From: an uncultured Erysipelotrichaceae bacterium
GTDB taxonomy: Bacteria > Bacillota_I > Bacilli_A > RF39 > UBA660
DNA: 19,683 nucleotides
Assembly: GCA_902766875.1 (NCBI GenBank)
Contig: CACXFI010000008.1
Coordinates: 1 to 19,683 of the forward strand
Reading direction: 5' to 3'
Shown here: positions 1 through 6,696 of the stretch, piece by piece
Layout: every line of letters starts with the position of its first letter
Numbering within the stretch: position 1 is the stretch's first letter
Translations under genes and position numbers: made by a program
Notes under the pieces: generated by a model
Told to the model about the DNA's origin: nothing
What the model saw: only the letters and a program-made list of their open reading frames with translations
Databases searched by the model: none

Positions 1-1037
1 ACTGTACCACTATTTGATGGCATTAAGGAAGTACTAAATGTAAATTCGGTATCACTACTTGTTCCAACAGCTACTTGTGCATAATAGTTACTAAAGAATA
101 TTCCTTCTTCAGATAATTTTTTCATATTAGGGGCTACTGGTACGTTATTAAATGATAAATTCATAGCGATAGTTTGAAAACTTTCGGCATGAATTACTAT
201 AACATTTTTACCTTTAAAAATATTAGTATAATCATTACTACTTGGTTTATATGGATTTTGTTCATAATATTCTTTAACTTTTTTTAGAGATTTATCATGC
301 CCAAAGATATTATTTATCTTTGGTTCTAAACTTTGAAATAAATCATTAATTTGATAAGTATAGATTCCAAAAGTATAGACTACAGATTCTCTATTCCACA
401 TTTTTGTAAATCTACTCCACTCGGTACCTGTTAAAAAGATACTTATTATGGCAAGTATAGCTGCACCAGTTATCATAAAACTAGGAAAATATACTTTTTT
501 ATCTAAGTTATTATCCTTATATACATAAATGTTTTTCTTTTTTAATCTTATATAAGTATATATTAAGAAGATAGGTTGCCATAAAAATAGAATATATTCT
601 ATTTTTATTACATCAAATACAGCATCTGTTACTCCTCCTAATTGGGATGTTGTTGCTAATAGGGAGAAAGAGGCAAAAGAAGAATAATATGAGAAATAAT
701 TAGCGTTTACTATGCAAATTAGAGAGAATATTATTGATACTGCAATTAAGTATTTATGTCTGTTTTTTCTTTTTATTAAGAATGAGAAAGCACTTATTAT
801 TAGTATTAATCCAATATCTATAAAGAATGGTTTAAAATAAAATATATTTTTTACTGTAACCTTTCTTAATAATATTTCATTTATAAGGGCTGTTATAATA
901 AATAAAATAATTAATGGTGAATCTTTTTTAATATCCTTCATTGTTGTTTTTATCATATTTATTATTTTTTTTATTTGTTTATTTAAATTATTATTATTAT
1001 TCTTTTTTTTATTATTCTTATTTTTTTTCTTGCTCAT
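1..1037 (-). CDS. ltaS: LTA synthase-like membrane phosphoglycerol transferase (partial, C-terminus off window)
   Basis: This is the first 345 codons of a lipoteichoic-acid-synthase-type enzyme, which polymerises glycerol phosphate from phosphatidylglycerol on the outer membrane face. A basic, Asn/Lys-rich tail of about 35 residues is followed by five hydrophobic segments (about 39-57, 66-88, 95-117, 147-166, 186-204), the LtaS layout. The extracellular alkaline-phosphatase-like domain then begins: GKNVIVIHAESF contains the metal-binding Glu (about residue 285, aligning with E255 of Staphylococcus LtaS). VGTSSDTEF (324-332) is the nucleophile loop; the position of the usual catalytic Thr is a Ser (327). 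The start ATG has an AGGGAAG ribosome site six bases upstream and its own promoter. It is divergent from tmcAL. The C-terminal half with the remaining metal ligands is outside the window, so a related phosphoglycerol transferase is possible. Confidence 0.88.
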   Translation of the reverse strand, partial: MSKKKNKNNKKKNNNNNLNKQIKKIINMIKTTMKDIKKDSPLIILFIITALINEILLRKVTVKNIFYFKPFFIDIGLILIISAFSFLIKRKNRHKYLIAVSIIFSLICIVNANYFSYYSSFASFSLLATTSQLGGVTDAVFDVIKIEYILFLWQPIFLIYTYIRLKKKNIYVYKDNNLDKKVYFPSFMITGAAILAIISIFLTGTEWSRFTKMWNRESVVYTFGIYTYQINDLFQSLEPKINNIFGHDKSLKKVKEYYEQNPYKPSSNDYTNIFKGKNVIVIHAESFQTIAMNLSFNNVPVAPNMKKLSEEGIFFSNYYAQVAVGTSSDTEFTFSTSLMPSNSGT

Positions 1038-1063
1038 ATAATACTTCCCTCTTCCTTTTTATA

Positions 1064-1092
1064 ATTATAACACCTTGTTATTTTTTTATCAA
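1064..1092 (-). promoter_or_regulatory. SigA-type promoter for the LTA synthase-like gene
   Basis: Reading the minus strand, TTGATA (1092-1087) is followed after 17 bases by TATAAT (1069-1064). TGT precedes the -10, giving an extended -10. The predicted transcript starts about 20 bases before the AGGGAAG ribosome site. The -35 forms the left arm of the palindrome TATCAA-TTAT-TTGATA, whose right arm is the -35 of tmcAL. Confidence 0.7.
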
Positions 1093-1096
1093 TTAT

Positions 1097-1125
1097 TTGA
1101 TAAAGATTTATAATTATGATATAGT
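1097..1125 (+). promoter_or_regulatory. SigA-type promoter for tmcAL
   Basis: TTGATA (1097-1102), a 17-base spacer and TATAGT (1120-1125), with TG at 1117-1118 making an extended -10. The start point would fall near 1132, so the leader is only about 9 bases and begins at the GGTGA ribosome site. The site is back-to-back with the LTA-synthase promoter, with four bases between the two -35 boxes. Confidence 0.7.
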
Positions 1126-1140
1126 ATCCTTGGTGATTTT

Positions 1141-2283
1141 ATGAGAACTTTTGGTATTATTGCCGAATATAACCCTTTTCATTTGGGACATTTATATCAA
1201 ATTAATAAAATTAAAAATATAGAACCTGATTCTTGTATTATTGTTTTAGTTAGTTCTTGTTTTACACAAAGAGGAGATATTTCCTTTATGAATAAATGGG
1301 AAAGAACTAAAGTACTTCTTGATAATAAGATTGATATGGTTGTGGAATTTCCTTTTGGATATGCTAGTCAAGGTGCTGATATTTTTGCTAAAGGTGCTAT
1401 AGAAATATTGGGTAAATTAAAGATTGATACTTTAGTATTTGGGACCGAAAAATTAGATACTGGCAAATTAAAAGAAATAGCACAAATGCAATTAAATAAT
1501 AAAGAATATGATAAATTGGTTAAAGAATTATTGGATACTGGGGTTAATTATCCTACGGCTATGGCTACTGCTGTTAATAAAATACTATCAGTAAAGATAG
1601 AAGAAGCTAATGATTTACTTGGTTTATCATATGTAAAAGAAATTATTAAGCAAAAATTACCTATAGATATATTAGGTATACCTAGAACTAATAGATATAA
1701 TGATAAAGATATTAATAGTGATATTATTAGTGGTACTGCTATTAGGGAATTGATTAATAAGAATAAGAGTGTTAAAGAATATGTTGTTAGTGATAAAGAT
1801 ATATATTATGGTGTAAATAGAGAAAAATTATATCCTTTACTAAGATATCAAATTATTAATAATATTGATAGTTTAGATAAATATAATACTGTAGATGAGG
1901 GTATAGATAATAGAATAAGAAAAGTTATATATGAATCTAATAGTTGGGAAGATTTGGTATTTAAGATTAAGACTAAGAGGTATACATATAATAAGATAAA
2001 TAGAATGTTAGTACATATTCTTACTAATTTTACTAAGAGAGATAATAAAAATATTAATATAGATTATATTAGAATATTAGGTTTTTCTACTCTTGGTCAA
2101 AAATATTTAAATAGTATTAAAAAGGATATTGATATACCTATTATTACTAGATATAAAAAAGATATATCTAAATTATTAGATATAGAATTTAGAATTACTG
2201 GAATATATAGTAGTATGTTTAAAAATGGTAATGATATGATAAAAGAAGAATTTAATAGAAAACCAATTATAAAAAATAAATAA
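1141..2283 (+). CDS. tmcAL: tRNA(Met) cytidine acetate ligase TmcAL (YlbM family)
   Basis: TmcAL uses acetate and ATP to make N4-acetylcytidine at the wobble position (C34) of elongator tRNA-Met. The N-terminus FGIIAEYNPFHLGHLYQ carries the HxGH nucleotidyltransferase signature (H14, H17), and SGTAIREL near the middle is the second conserved nucleotide-binding segment. The C-terminal half is rich in Asn, Lys and Ile, as expected in this AT-rich genome. The length of 380 residues is about the family norm of around 400. The ATG is chosen because GGTGA lies four bases upstream and the conserved N-terminal strand starts at residue 3. The gene is transcribed alone from its own promoter and ends in a hairpin shared with the convergent xfp. 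Family membership is clear; the tRNA activity is inferred from the family. Confidence 0.93.
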   Translation: MRTFGIIAEYNPFHLGHLYQINKIKNIEPDSCIIVLVSSCFTQRGDISFMNKWERTKVLLDNKIDMVVEFPFGYASQGADIFAKGAIEILGKLKIDTLVFGTEKLDTGKLKEIAQMQLNNKEYDKLVKELLDTGVNYPTAMATAVNKILSVKIEEANDLLGLSYVKEIIKQKLPIDILGIPRTNRYNDKDINSDIISGTAIRELINKNKSVKEYVVSDKDIYYGVNREKLYPLLRYQIINNIDSLDKYNTVDEGIDNRIRKVIYESNSWEDLVFKIKTKRYTYNKINRMLVHILTNFTKRDNKNINIDYIRILGFSTLGQKYLNSIKKDIDIPIITRYKKDISKLLDIEFRITGIYSSMFKNGNDMIKEEFNRKPIIKNK

Positions 2284-2310
2284 AGATGCAGAGGCATCTT
2301 TATTTTATAT
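2279..2310. terminator. Bidirectional terminator between tmcAL and xfp
   Basis: An 11-bp stem (AATAAAGATGC at 2279-2289, GCATCTTTATT at 2294-2304) closes a four-base AGAG loop. U-rich runs follow on both strands: TTATATTTTT on plus, and a run of TTTATTTATTTTTTAT on minus. It overlaps the stop codons of both convergent genes, so one hairpin serves both. Confidence 0.8.
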
Positions 2311-4651
2311 TTTTCATTGATTTTTTCCAAGTCCAGTTTAATACTTCTGGCATATCTATACCATATTTATTTATATATTCTTTATGTTCTACTAATTTAT
2401 CTTTACATTCTTGGGTTAGAGATGATCCTTTATTTCCTAGACTTGGTAAGTATTCTAAGGCTGAAATTACTAAATTATATCTATCTATTTTATTTTGAAC
2501 TCTCATATCGAATGGTGTTGTTATGGTTCCTTCTTCTAGATATCCTCTTACATGTAGATTATGATTATGTCTATTATAAGTTAGTTGATGTATTAGATTA
2601 GGATAGCCATGAAAGGCAAATAATATTGGTTTATCTTTTGTAAATATAGAATCATACTCTTCATCGGTTAGGCCATGAGGATGTTTTTCATTTGATTCTA
2701 GCTTCATTAAATCTACTACATTTACTACTCTTATTTTTAAATCTTTGAAATTATTTCTTAAAATAGAGGTAGCTGCTAGTGTTTCCAGAGTTGGTGTATC
2801 TCCACAGCAAGCTAAAACAATATCTGGTTCTTCATTATTATCATTACTGGCAAATTTCCAAATTGATACTCCTTCACTGCAATGTTTTATAGCTTCATCC
2901 ATAGTAAGCCATTGTGGTCTTCCATGTTTTGAAGCTACTATAACATTGATATAATTTTTGGTTTTTATACAATGATCAAAACATGATATTAAACAATTAG
3001 CATCTGGTGGTAAGTATATTCTTACTGTATCGGCTTTTTTTGTTACTAAATGATTTAGGAATCCTGGATCTTGATGAGTGTAGCCGTTATGATCTTGTTG
3101 CCAGATATGAGATGTTAAGATATAGTTTAATGAAGATATGTCTTGTCTCCATGGAATTTCTTTAGTTACTTTTAACCATTTGGCATGTTGACTAGCCATA
3201 GAATCTATAATTCTAATAAAAGCTTCATAACTATGCATAAATCCATGTCTGCCTGTTAATATATATCCTTCTAACCATCCTTCACATAAGTGTTCTGATA
3301 ACATAGAATCCATTACTCTTCCATAAGGAGATAAGAATTCGTCATCTTTATTGGTTTCGGCATTCCATTGTCTATTAGTTTTATCAAAGACATAATTTAA
3401 TCTATTAGATAGAGCTTCATCTGGTCCAAAAATTCTGAAATTATGATTTTCTTCATTTAAATCTATTAAATCTTTTATATATCTTCCTAGTTCTTTCATA
3501 TCACTTACTAGGTTAGATCCTGGATGTGGTACTTTTACTTCATATTTTCTAAAATCAGGTGTTTTTAATTCTTTTAATAATAATCCACCATTAGTATTTG
3601 GATTAGCTCCCATTCTTTTTTCTGGTACTAATTCTTTTAATTCTGGTATTAATTTTCCTTCTTTAGTAAATAATTCTTCAGGGTGATAGCTTTTCATCCA
3701 TTTTTCTAATTCTTTTATATCTTCTTCTTTATTTATAGTTATTGGTACTTGATGTGATCTAAAACTACCTTCTATTTTTTCTTTATTAAATTTTTTAGGC
3801 CCAGTCCATCCTTTAGGACTAACTAAGACTATCATTGGCCATGTAGGTCTTGTTAAATCATTATTTTTAATAGCATTATCTTTTATTTTTTTTATTTCTT
3901 TTATTACTTTATCTAAAGTTTTAGACATAGATATATGCATTTCTTCAGTGGTTTCTTCTTCTACAAAGTATGGTTTCCAACCATTTCCTTTTAAAAACAT
4001 TTCTAATTCTTCTCTAGGTATTCTCGCTAGAACTGTAGGATTTGCTATTTTAAAACCATTTAGATGTAATATTGGTAATACTACTCCGTCTGTTATAGGA
4101 TTTATAAATTTATTTTCTTGCCAAGAGGTTGCTAATGGTCCTGTTTCGGCTTCTCCATCTCCAATCACACAAGTTGCTATTAAATCTGGATTATCTAATA
4201 TAGCTCCCATGGCATGAGACATACTATATCCTAGTTCTCCACCTTCATTTATAGATCCTGGTGTTTCAGGTGCAACATGGCTTGATATTCCTCCTGGGAA
4301 ACTAAATTGCTTAAATAATTTTTTTAATCCTTCTTCATCTTCTGTAATATTTGGATATACTTCACTATAGGTTCCTTCTAGATAGGTATTAGATACTAAA
4401 GCTTGTCCTCCATGACCTGGGCCTGATATATAAATCATATTTAAATCATATTTTTTTATTACCCTATTTAGATGAGCATAGATAAAGTTTTGCCCGGGAG
4501 TTGTTCCCCAATGCCCTACTATTTTTTTCTTGATATCTTTGTTTGTTAATTTTCTTTTTAATAAGGGATTATCTAATAAATATAATTGCCCTACTGATAA
4601 ATAGTTAGCTGCTCTCCAATAGGCATCTATTTTTTTTAGTTCTTCATCCAT
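2300..4651 (-). CDS. xfp: Xylulose-5-phosphate/fructose-6-phosphate phosphoketolase
   Basis: This thiamine-diphosphate enzyme cleaves xylulose 5-phosphate (and often fructose 6-phosphate) with phosphate to acetyl phosphate plus glyceraldehyde 3-phosphate (or erythrose 4-phosphate). The 783 residues span the whole family length (about 780-820). Visible signatures are AYWRAANYLSVGQLYL at the N-terminus, GHWGTTPGQNF (H47 within it), ISGPGHGG, and the ThDP/Mg motif GDGEAETGP (164-172). Further conserved stretches include SHVAPETPGSINEGGELGYS and, later, YEAFIRIIDSM and HQDPGF. No frameshift is seen. The start has an AGGAG ribosome site eight bases upstream. It gives a heterofermentative or bifid-type route to acetyl phosphate and ATP. 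It stands alone, behind its own promoter, and ends at the hairpin shared with tmcAL. The substrate range cannot be read from sequence. Confidence 0.97.
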   Translation of the reverse strand: MDEELKKIDAYWRAANYLSVGQLYLLDNPLLKRKLTNKDIKKKIVGHWGTTPGQNFIYAHLNRVIKKYDLNMIYISGPGHGGQALVSNTYLEGTYSEVYPNITEDEEGLKKLFKQFSFPGGISSHVAPETPGSINEGGELGYSMSHAMGAILDNPDLIATCVIGDGEAETGPLATSWQENKFINPITDGVVLPILHLNGFKIANPTVLARIPREELEMFLKGNGWKPYFVEEETTEEMHISMSKTLDKVIKEIKKIKDNAIKNNDLTRPTWPMIVLVSPKGWTGPKKFNKEKIEGSFRSHQVPITINKEEDIKELEKWMKSYHPEELFTKEGKLIPELKELVPEKRMGANPNTNGGLLLKELKTPDFRKYEVKVPHPGSNLVSDMKELGRYIKDLIDLNEENHNFRIFGPDEALSNRLNYVFDKTNRQWNAETNKDDEFLSPYGRVMDSMLSEHLCEGWLEGYILTGRHGFMHSYEAFIRIIDSMASQHAKWLKVTKEIPWRQDISSLNYILTSHIWQQDHNGYTHQDPGFLNHLVTKKADTVRIYLPPDANCLISCFDHCIKTKNYINVIVASKHGRPQWLTMDEAIKHCSEGVSIWKFASNDNNEEPDIVLACCGDTPTLETLAATSILRNNFKDLKIRVVNVVDLMKLESNEKHPHGLTDEEYDSIFTKDKPILFAFHGYPNLIHQLTYNRHNHNLHVRGYLEEGTITTPFDMRVQNKIDRYNLVISALEYLPSLGNKGSSLTQECKDKLVEHKEYINKYGIDMPEVLNWTWKKSMKNIK

Positions 4652-4678
4652 GTTATCAACTCCTCTATTCTATTTATT

Positions 4679-4707
4679 AGTATATCATGATTACCCAAAA
4701 AAGAAAA
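4679..4707 (-). promoter_or_regulatory. Candidate promoter for xfp (extended -10, weak -35)
   Basis: On the minus strand TATACT (4684-4679) is preceded by TGA, an extended -10. The hexamer 17 bases upstream is TTTTCT, a poor -35 that lies in the U-tract of the preceding terminator. Transcription would start about 27 bases before the xfp ATG, just upstream of GAGGAG. Confidence 0.5.
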
Positions 4708-4728
4708 GACTACTTTTTATTAGTAATC
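4697..4728 (-). terminator. Strand-specific terminator of the small membrane peptide gene
   Basis: Minus-strand RNA folds GAUUACU (4728-4722) with AGUAGUC (4714-4708) around a seven-base loop, followed by UUUUCUUUUUU (4707-4697). One pair is G-U in minus RNA but would be C-A in plus RNA, so the hairpin favours minus transcripts. The stop codon of the peptide gene lies in the stem. Confidence 0.65.
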
Positions 4729-4832
4729 TCATCTTTTGATATGAAAGTTTCATTAGAAATGAATAATTTAGTTATATACATTGTTGTTATTAAGAAAATA
4801 GCTATTAGAATTATATATTTTTTCTTTTTCAT
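4710..4832 (-). CDS. Small single-pass membrane peptide (40 aa), function unknown
   Basis: A short reading frame of 40 residues begins MKKKKYIILIAIFLITTMYI. Four lysines lead into a hydrophobic segment of about 14-16 residues (6-20), then a polar tail of about 18 residues rich in Lys, Asn, Ser and Thr. This is the positive-inside, outside-tail layout of a small membrane peptide. AGGT lies about six bases before the ATG, and a TATAAT hexamer (4867-4862) is nearby with no good -35. A terminator overlaps the stop codon. Start, stop, ribosome site and a dedicated terminator together argue that it is a real gene, not chance. I do not recognise a family. It could be a small regulatory membrane protein or a remnant of a longer secreted protein. 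Confidence 0.6.
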   Translation of the reverse strand: MKKKKYIILIAIFLITTMYITKLFISNETFISKDEITNKK

Positions 4833-4915
4833 CTTAGACCTATCTTTCTTACTACATGTATATTATATAATAAATATAGTAATTAATAATAAGCATTAAG
4901 GCGACAAATAATGAC

Positions 4916-4947
4916 AAAAAAACCATATCAATTTTAGATATGATTTT
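4916..4947 (-). terminator. Terminator downstream of the transglutaminase-like gene
   Basis: In minus-strand RNA, AAAAUCAUAUC pairs with GAUAUGGUUUU (core arms 4942-4937 and 4929-4924) around a seven-base loop, with a run of U ending near 4916. It begins about 17 bases after the stop codon of the transglutaminase-like gene. A G-U pair in minus RNA would be a C-A mismatch in plus RNA. Confidence 0.6.
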
Positions 4948-4963
4948 TAACTTTTTTATAATA

Positions 4964-6064
4964 TTATGTATTACGTTTTATTTTACTCTTAAAAATAGGT
5001 TTGTAATATTTAGTAAAGGTTTCATAATTTAATAATCCTTGTTTAATTTGTAATAATTCTTCTCTGCTAAAGTCTTCTATTGAAACTTTTTTGCAGAAAG
5101 TTTCTGGGGTGTGATGTCCTATTCTACTAGCTGTATTAGTTCCAAAAAATAGGTATTCATCACTAAAGCTTTTAGCTTTTAAACTTTGTGGATATCTATC
5201 AGGATTTCTTGTTATACACCAAGTATTATCAACAAAATATCTTTTTCCATCTATTTCAACAACATTCCATACATGTCCTTCTCCAAATAAACTTCTCATA
5301 TTTACACTTAATTGTGGATTATTTAATAATATAGTAGTAGCATGTGCTATGGCGTTACATTTTCCAAATTTATTAAATATAGCATTAAATGGATTACCAA
5401 CTCTTTCACGACTTACTATAATTCCTTTTGAATCTGTAATATATATTCCGCTAGAGCTTCTACTAATATTATCAGTATCAACATATTGAATATTATCTTG
5501 AATGTAATTGGATATTAATATTGCCTTTTCCATATCACTCAAACCTTGATATTTTTGCCCTAATTTATCAATTAATTCTTTTACCATTTTTAATTCTTCT
5601 ACAGTTACATAGTCAAACCCATTACTATTCCATGCTGTTTCTTGATTTAAAGAATTATATAAAGATATTTTTTGACGATCTTTAATATCTATTCCCCACA
5701 TAAGGTAACTAAATGGAATCTCTAATTGTGTTTTTTCAAATCTAATTGGTTGTATTATACGTCTATCTCTATTTTCAAAATCATCTATCAAAGATAATCT
5801 AATATTAGAATAATCTTTAAGATTTTCTTCTATGTATACTAAACATTCATATTCTTTAGAATAGAAACTATCAATTTTTTTCGAATCTACTATTCTTTGG
5901 AATAAATCAAAATTATTTTTTAATAATTCAAAATCATCAATATATATACCTGAAAAAATATTATTTTTAATTTCTTCGTCTGTTTTGCCGATAAATTCAC
6001 TAAACTTAGTTAATCTTAATGATTGATTAACCGTTCTTGTAGGTAATGGTGGTATTATTGCCAT
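4964..6064 (-). CDS. Cytoplasmic transglutaminase-like (papain-fold) protein
   Basis: The protein has 366 residues with no signal peptide or membrane segment. The C-terminal half carries a transglutaminase-like core with a likely Cys-His-Asp triad. C236 is in FGKCNAIAHATTILL, H264 in GEGHVWNVVEIDG, and D279 in YFVDNTW. The order, spacing and the D-x-T-W end match the superfamily. Members act as cysteine proteases, peptidases or cross-linkers, and some are inactive. The first 170 residues, acidic and rich in Phe, Lys and Asp, match no domain I know. The ATG has GAAGGGG five bases upstream, and its own strong promoter lies between it and the DUF2441-like gene. The intact triad suggests activity, but the substrate is unknown. 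Lack of a secretion signal argues against a cell-wall role. Confidence 0.75.
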   Translation of the reverse strand: MAIIPPLPTRTVNQSLRLTKFSEFIGKTDEEIKNNIFSGIYIDDFELLKNNFDLFQRIVDSKKIDSFYSKEYECLVYIEENLKDYSNIRLSLIDDFENRDRRIIQPIRFEKTQLEIPFSYLMWGIDIKDRQKISLYNSLNQETAWNSNGFDYVTVEELKMVKELIDKLGQKYQGLSDMEKAILISNYIQDNIQYVDTDNISRSSSGIYITDSKGIIVSRERVGNPFNAIFNKFGKCNAIAHATTILLNNPQLSVNMRSLFGEGHVWNVVEIDGKRYFVDNTWCITRNPDRYPQSLKAKSFSDEYLFFGTNTASRIGHHTPETFCKKVSIEDFSREELLQIKQGLLNYETFTKYYKPIFKSKIKRNT

Positions 6065-6089
6065 ATTAACCCCTTCTTTCAGGTGTCAT

Positions 6090-6118
6090 ATGATATCATA
6101 AAAATATTTTTATGTCAA
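6090..6118 (-). promoter_or_regulatory. Strong SigA-type promoter with palindromic spacer (transglutaminase-like gene)
   Basis: On the minus strand TTGACA (6118-6113), a 17-base spacer and TATCAT (6095-6090) preceded by TGA form the best promoter in the window. A perfect 18-bp palindrome, CATAAAAATATTTTTATG (6097-6114), fills the spacer. It could be an operator or just AT-rich symmetry. The start point would be near 6083, about 19 bases before the ATG. Confidence 0.72.
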
Positions 6119-6123
6119 ATATG

Positions 6124-6678
6124 TTATCTAATATTCTTTTTAGTAAAATCTTTTATTATTTCTATAACTTCTATCTTTCCATCTATCAATGTTTCCCAAA
6201 TAGGAGTATTTCCAGTTTTATTGACTCTATTCTCCCAATAATTATATGCATTTAATATGTTTTGTTTTTCATCAATGTTTCCTTCAAAGCAATTATAAGC
6301 ATCTCCTATAAATTCATTACCATCAGTTTTTAATTTTACAATTTGAAATACTTCTCTTCCATTAGCTATGAAACTATTAGCCCACATTTCGGCATCTTCC
6401 AAGTTTTTAGATACATATAATGATTCTAATCTAGATGGATAATTAGGATATTTTTCTTTTCTTACTTGTTCTAGAGCTAGTTCTCTTAAAGCTACTTTGG
6501 TATGATGATCTAGTTCTTCTTGCTTATATTTACTGGGATTAGCGATAATATCTTTTACTATTTCTATTTTATTGATAACTCTATTATAAACGCCACTATG
6601 ATTATTATTATCAAATGTTATTATTTGTCCTAAATACATTGGCCTTTCTGTTACTACATGATAAAAATATTTTTCCAT
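6124..6678 (-). CDS. DUF2441-like protein, possible ADP-ribosyltransferase-fold
   Basis: The 184 residues resemble the uncharacterised DUF2441 family as I remember it. YHVVTERPMYLGQIITFD starts the protein, then HSGVYNRV, DIIANPSKY, HTKVALRELALEQVR, YPSRLESLYVS, FQIVKLK and FIGDAYNCFEGN. I recall this family being placed with ADP-ribosyltransferase-like folds; the early YH and the YPSR...LYVS segment would fit, but this is memory and inference. There is no signal peptide. The start ATG lies 18 bases after the polC stop, and its AAGGAG site overlaps that stop, with no promoter between. It is therefore likely co-transcribed as the second gene after polC. A strong promoter for the next gene begins just past its stop. 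Its biological role is unknown. Confidence 0.75.
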   Translation of the reverse strand: MEKYFYHVVTERPMYLGQIITFDNNNHSGVYNRVINKIEIVKDIIANPSKYKQEELDHHTKVALRELALEQVRKEKYPNYPSRLESLYVSKNLEDAEMWANSFIANGREVFQIVKLKTDGNEFIGDAYNCFEGNIDEKQNILNAYNYWENRVNKTGNTPIWETLIDGKIEVIEIIKDFTKKNIR

Positions 6679-6696
6679 AAAACTTAATTCTCCTTA

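Noticed and set aside
941..1144. Open frame on plus strand opposite the start of the LTA synthase-like gene
   Set aside because: It is the shadow of a Lys/Asn-rich tail (long T runs), with no ribosome site and a Phe/Tyr-only composition.
2286..2601. Two overlapping plus-strand frames opposite the end of xfp
   Set aside because: Both run antisense to conserved phosphoketolase sequence and have no ribosome site or recognisable domain.
4687..4899. Plus-strand frame of 70 residues overlapping the small peptide gene
   Set aside because: It runs through the terminator and promoter of the minus-strand genes and has no ribosome site; the minus-strand peptide explains the region better.
4833..4963. 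Possible small RNA or riboswitch between the small peptide gene and the transglutaminase-like gene
   Set aside because: Apart from the terminator hairpin and a TATAAT hexamer, there is no structured or GC-containing segment to support it.
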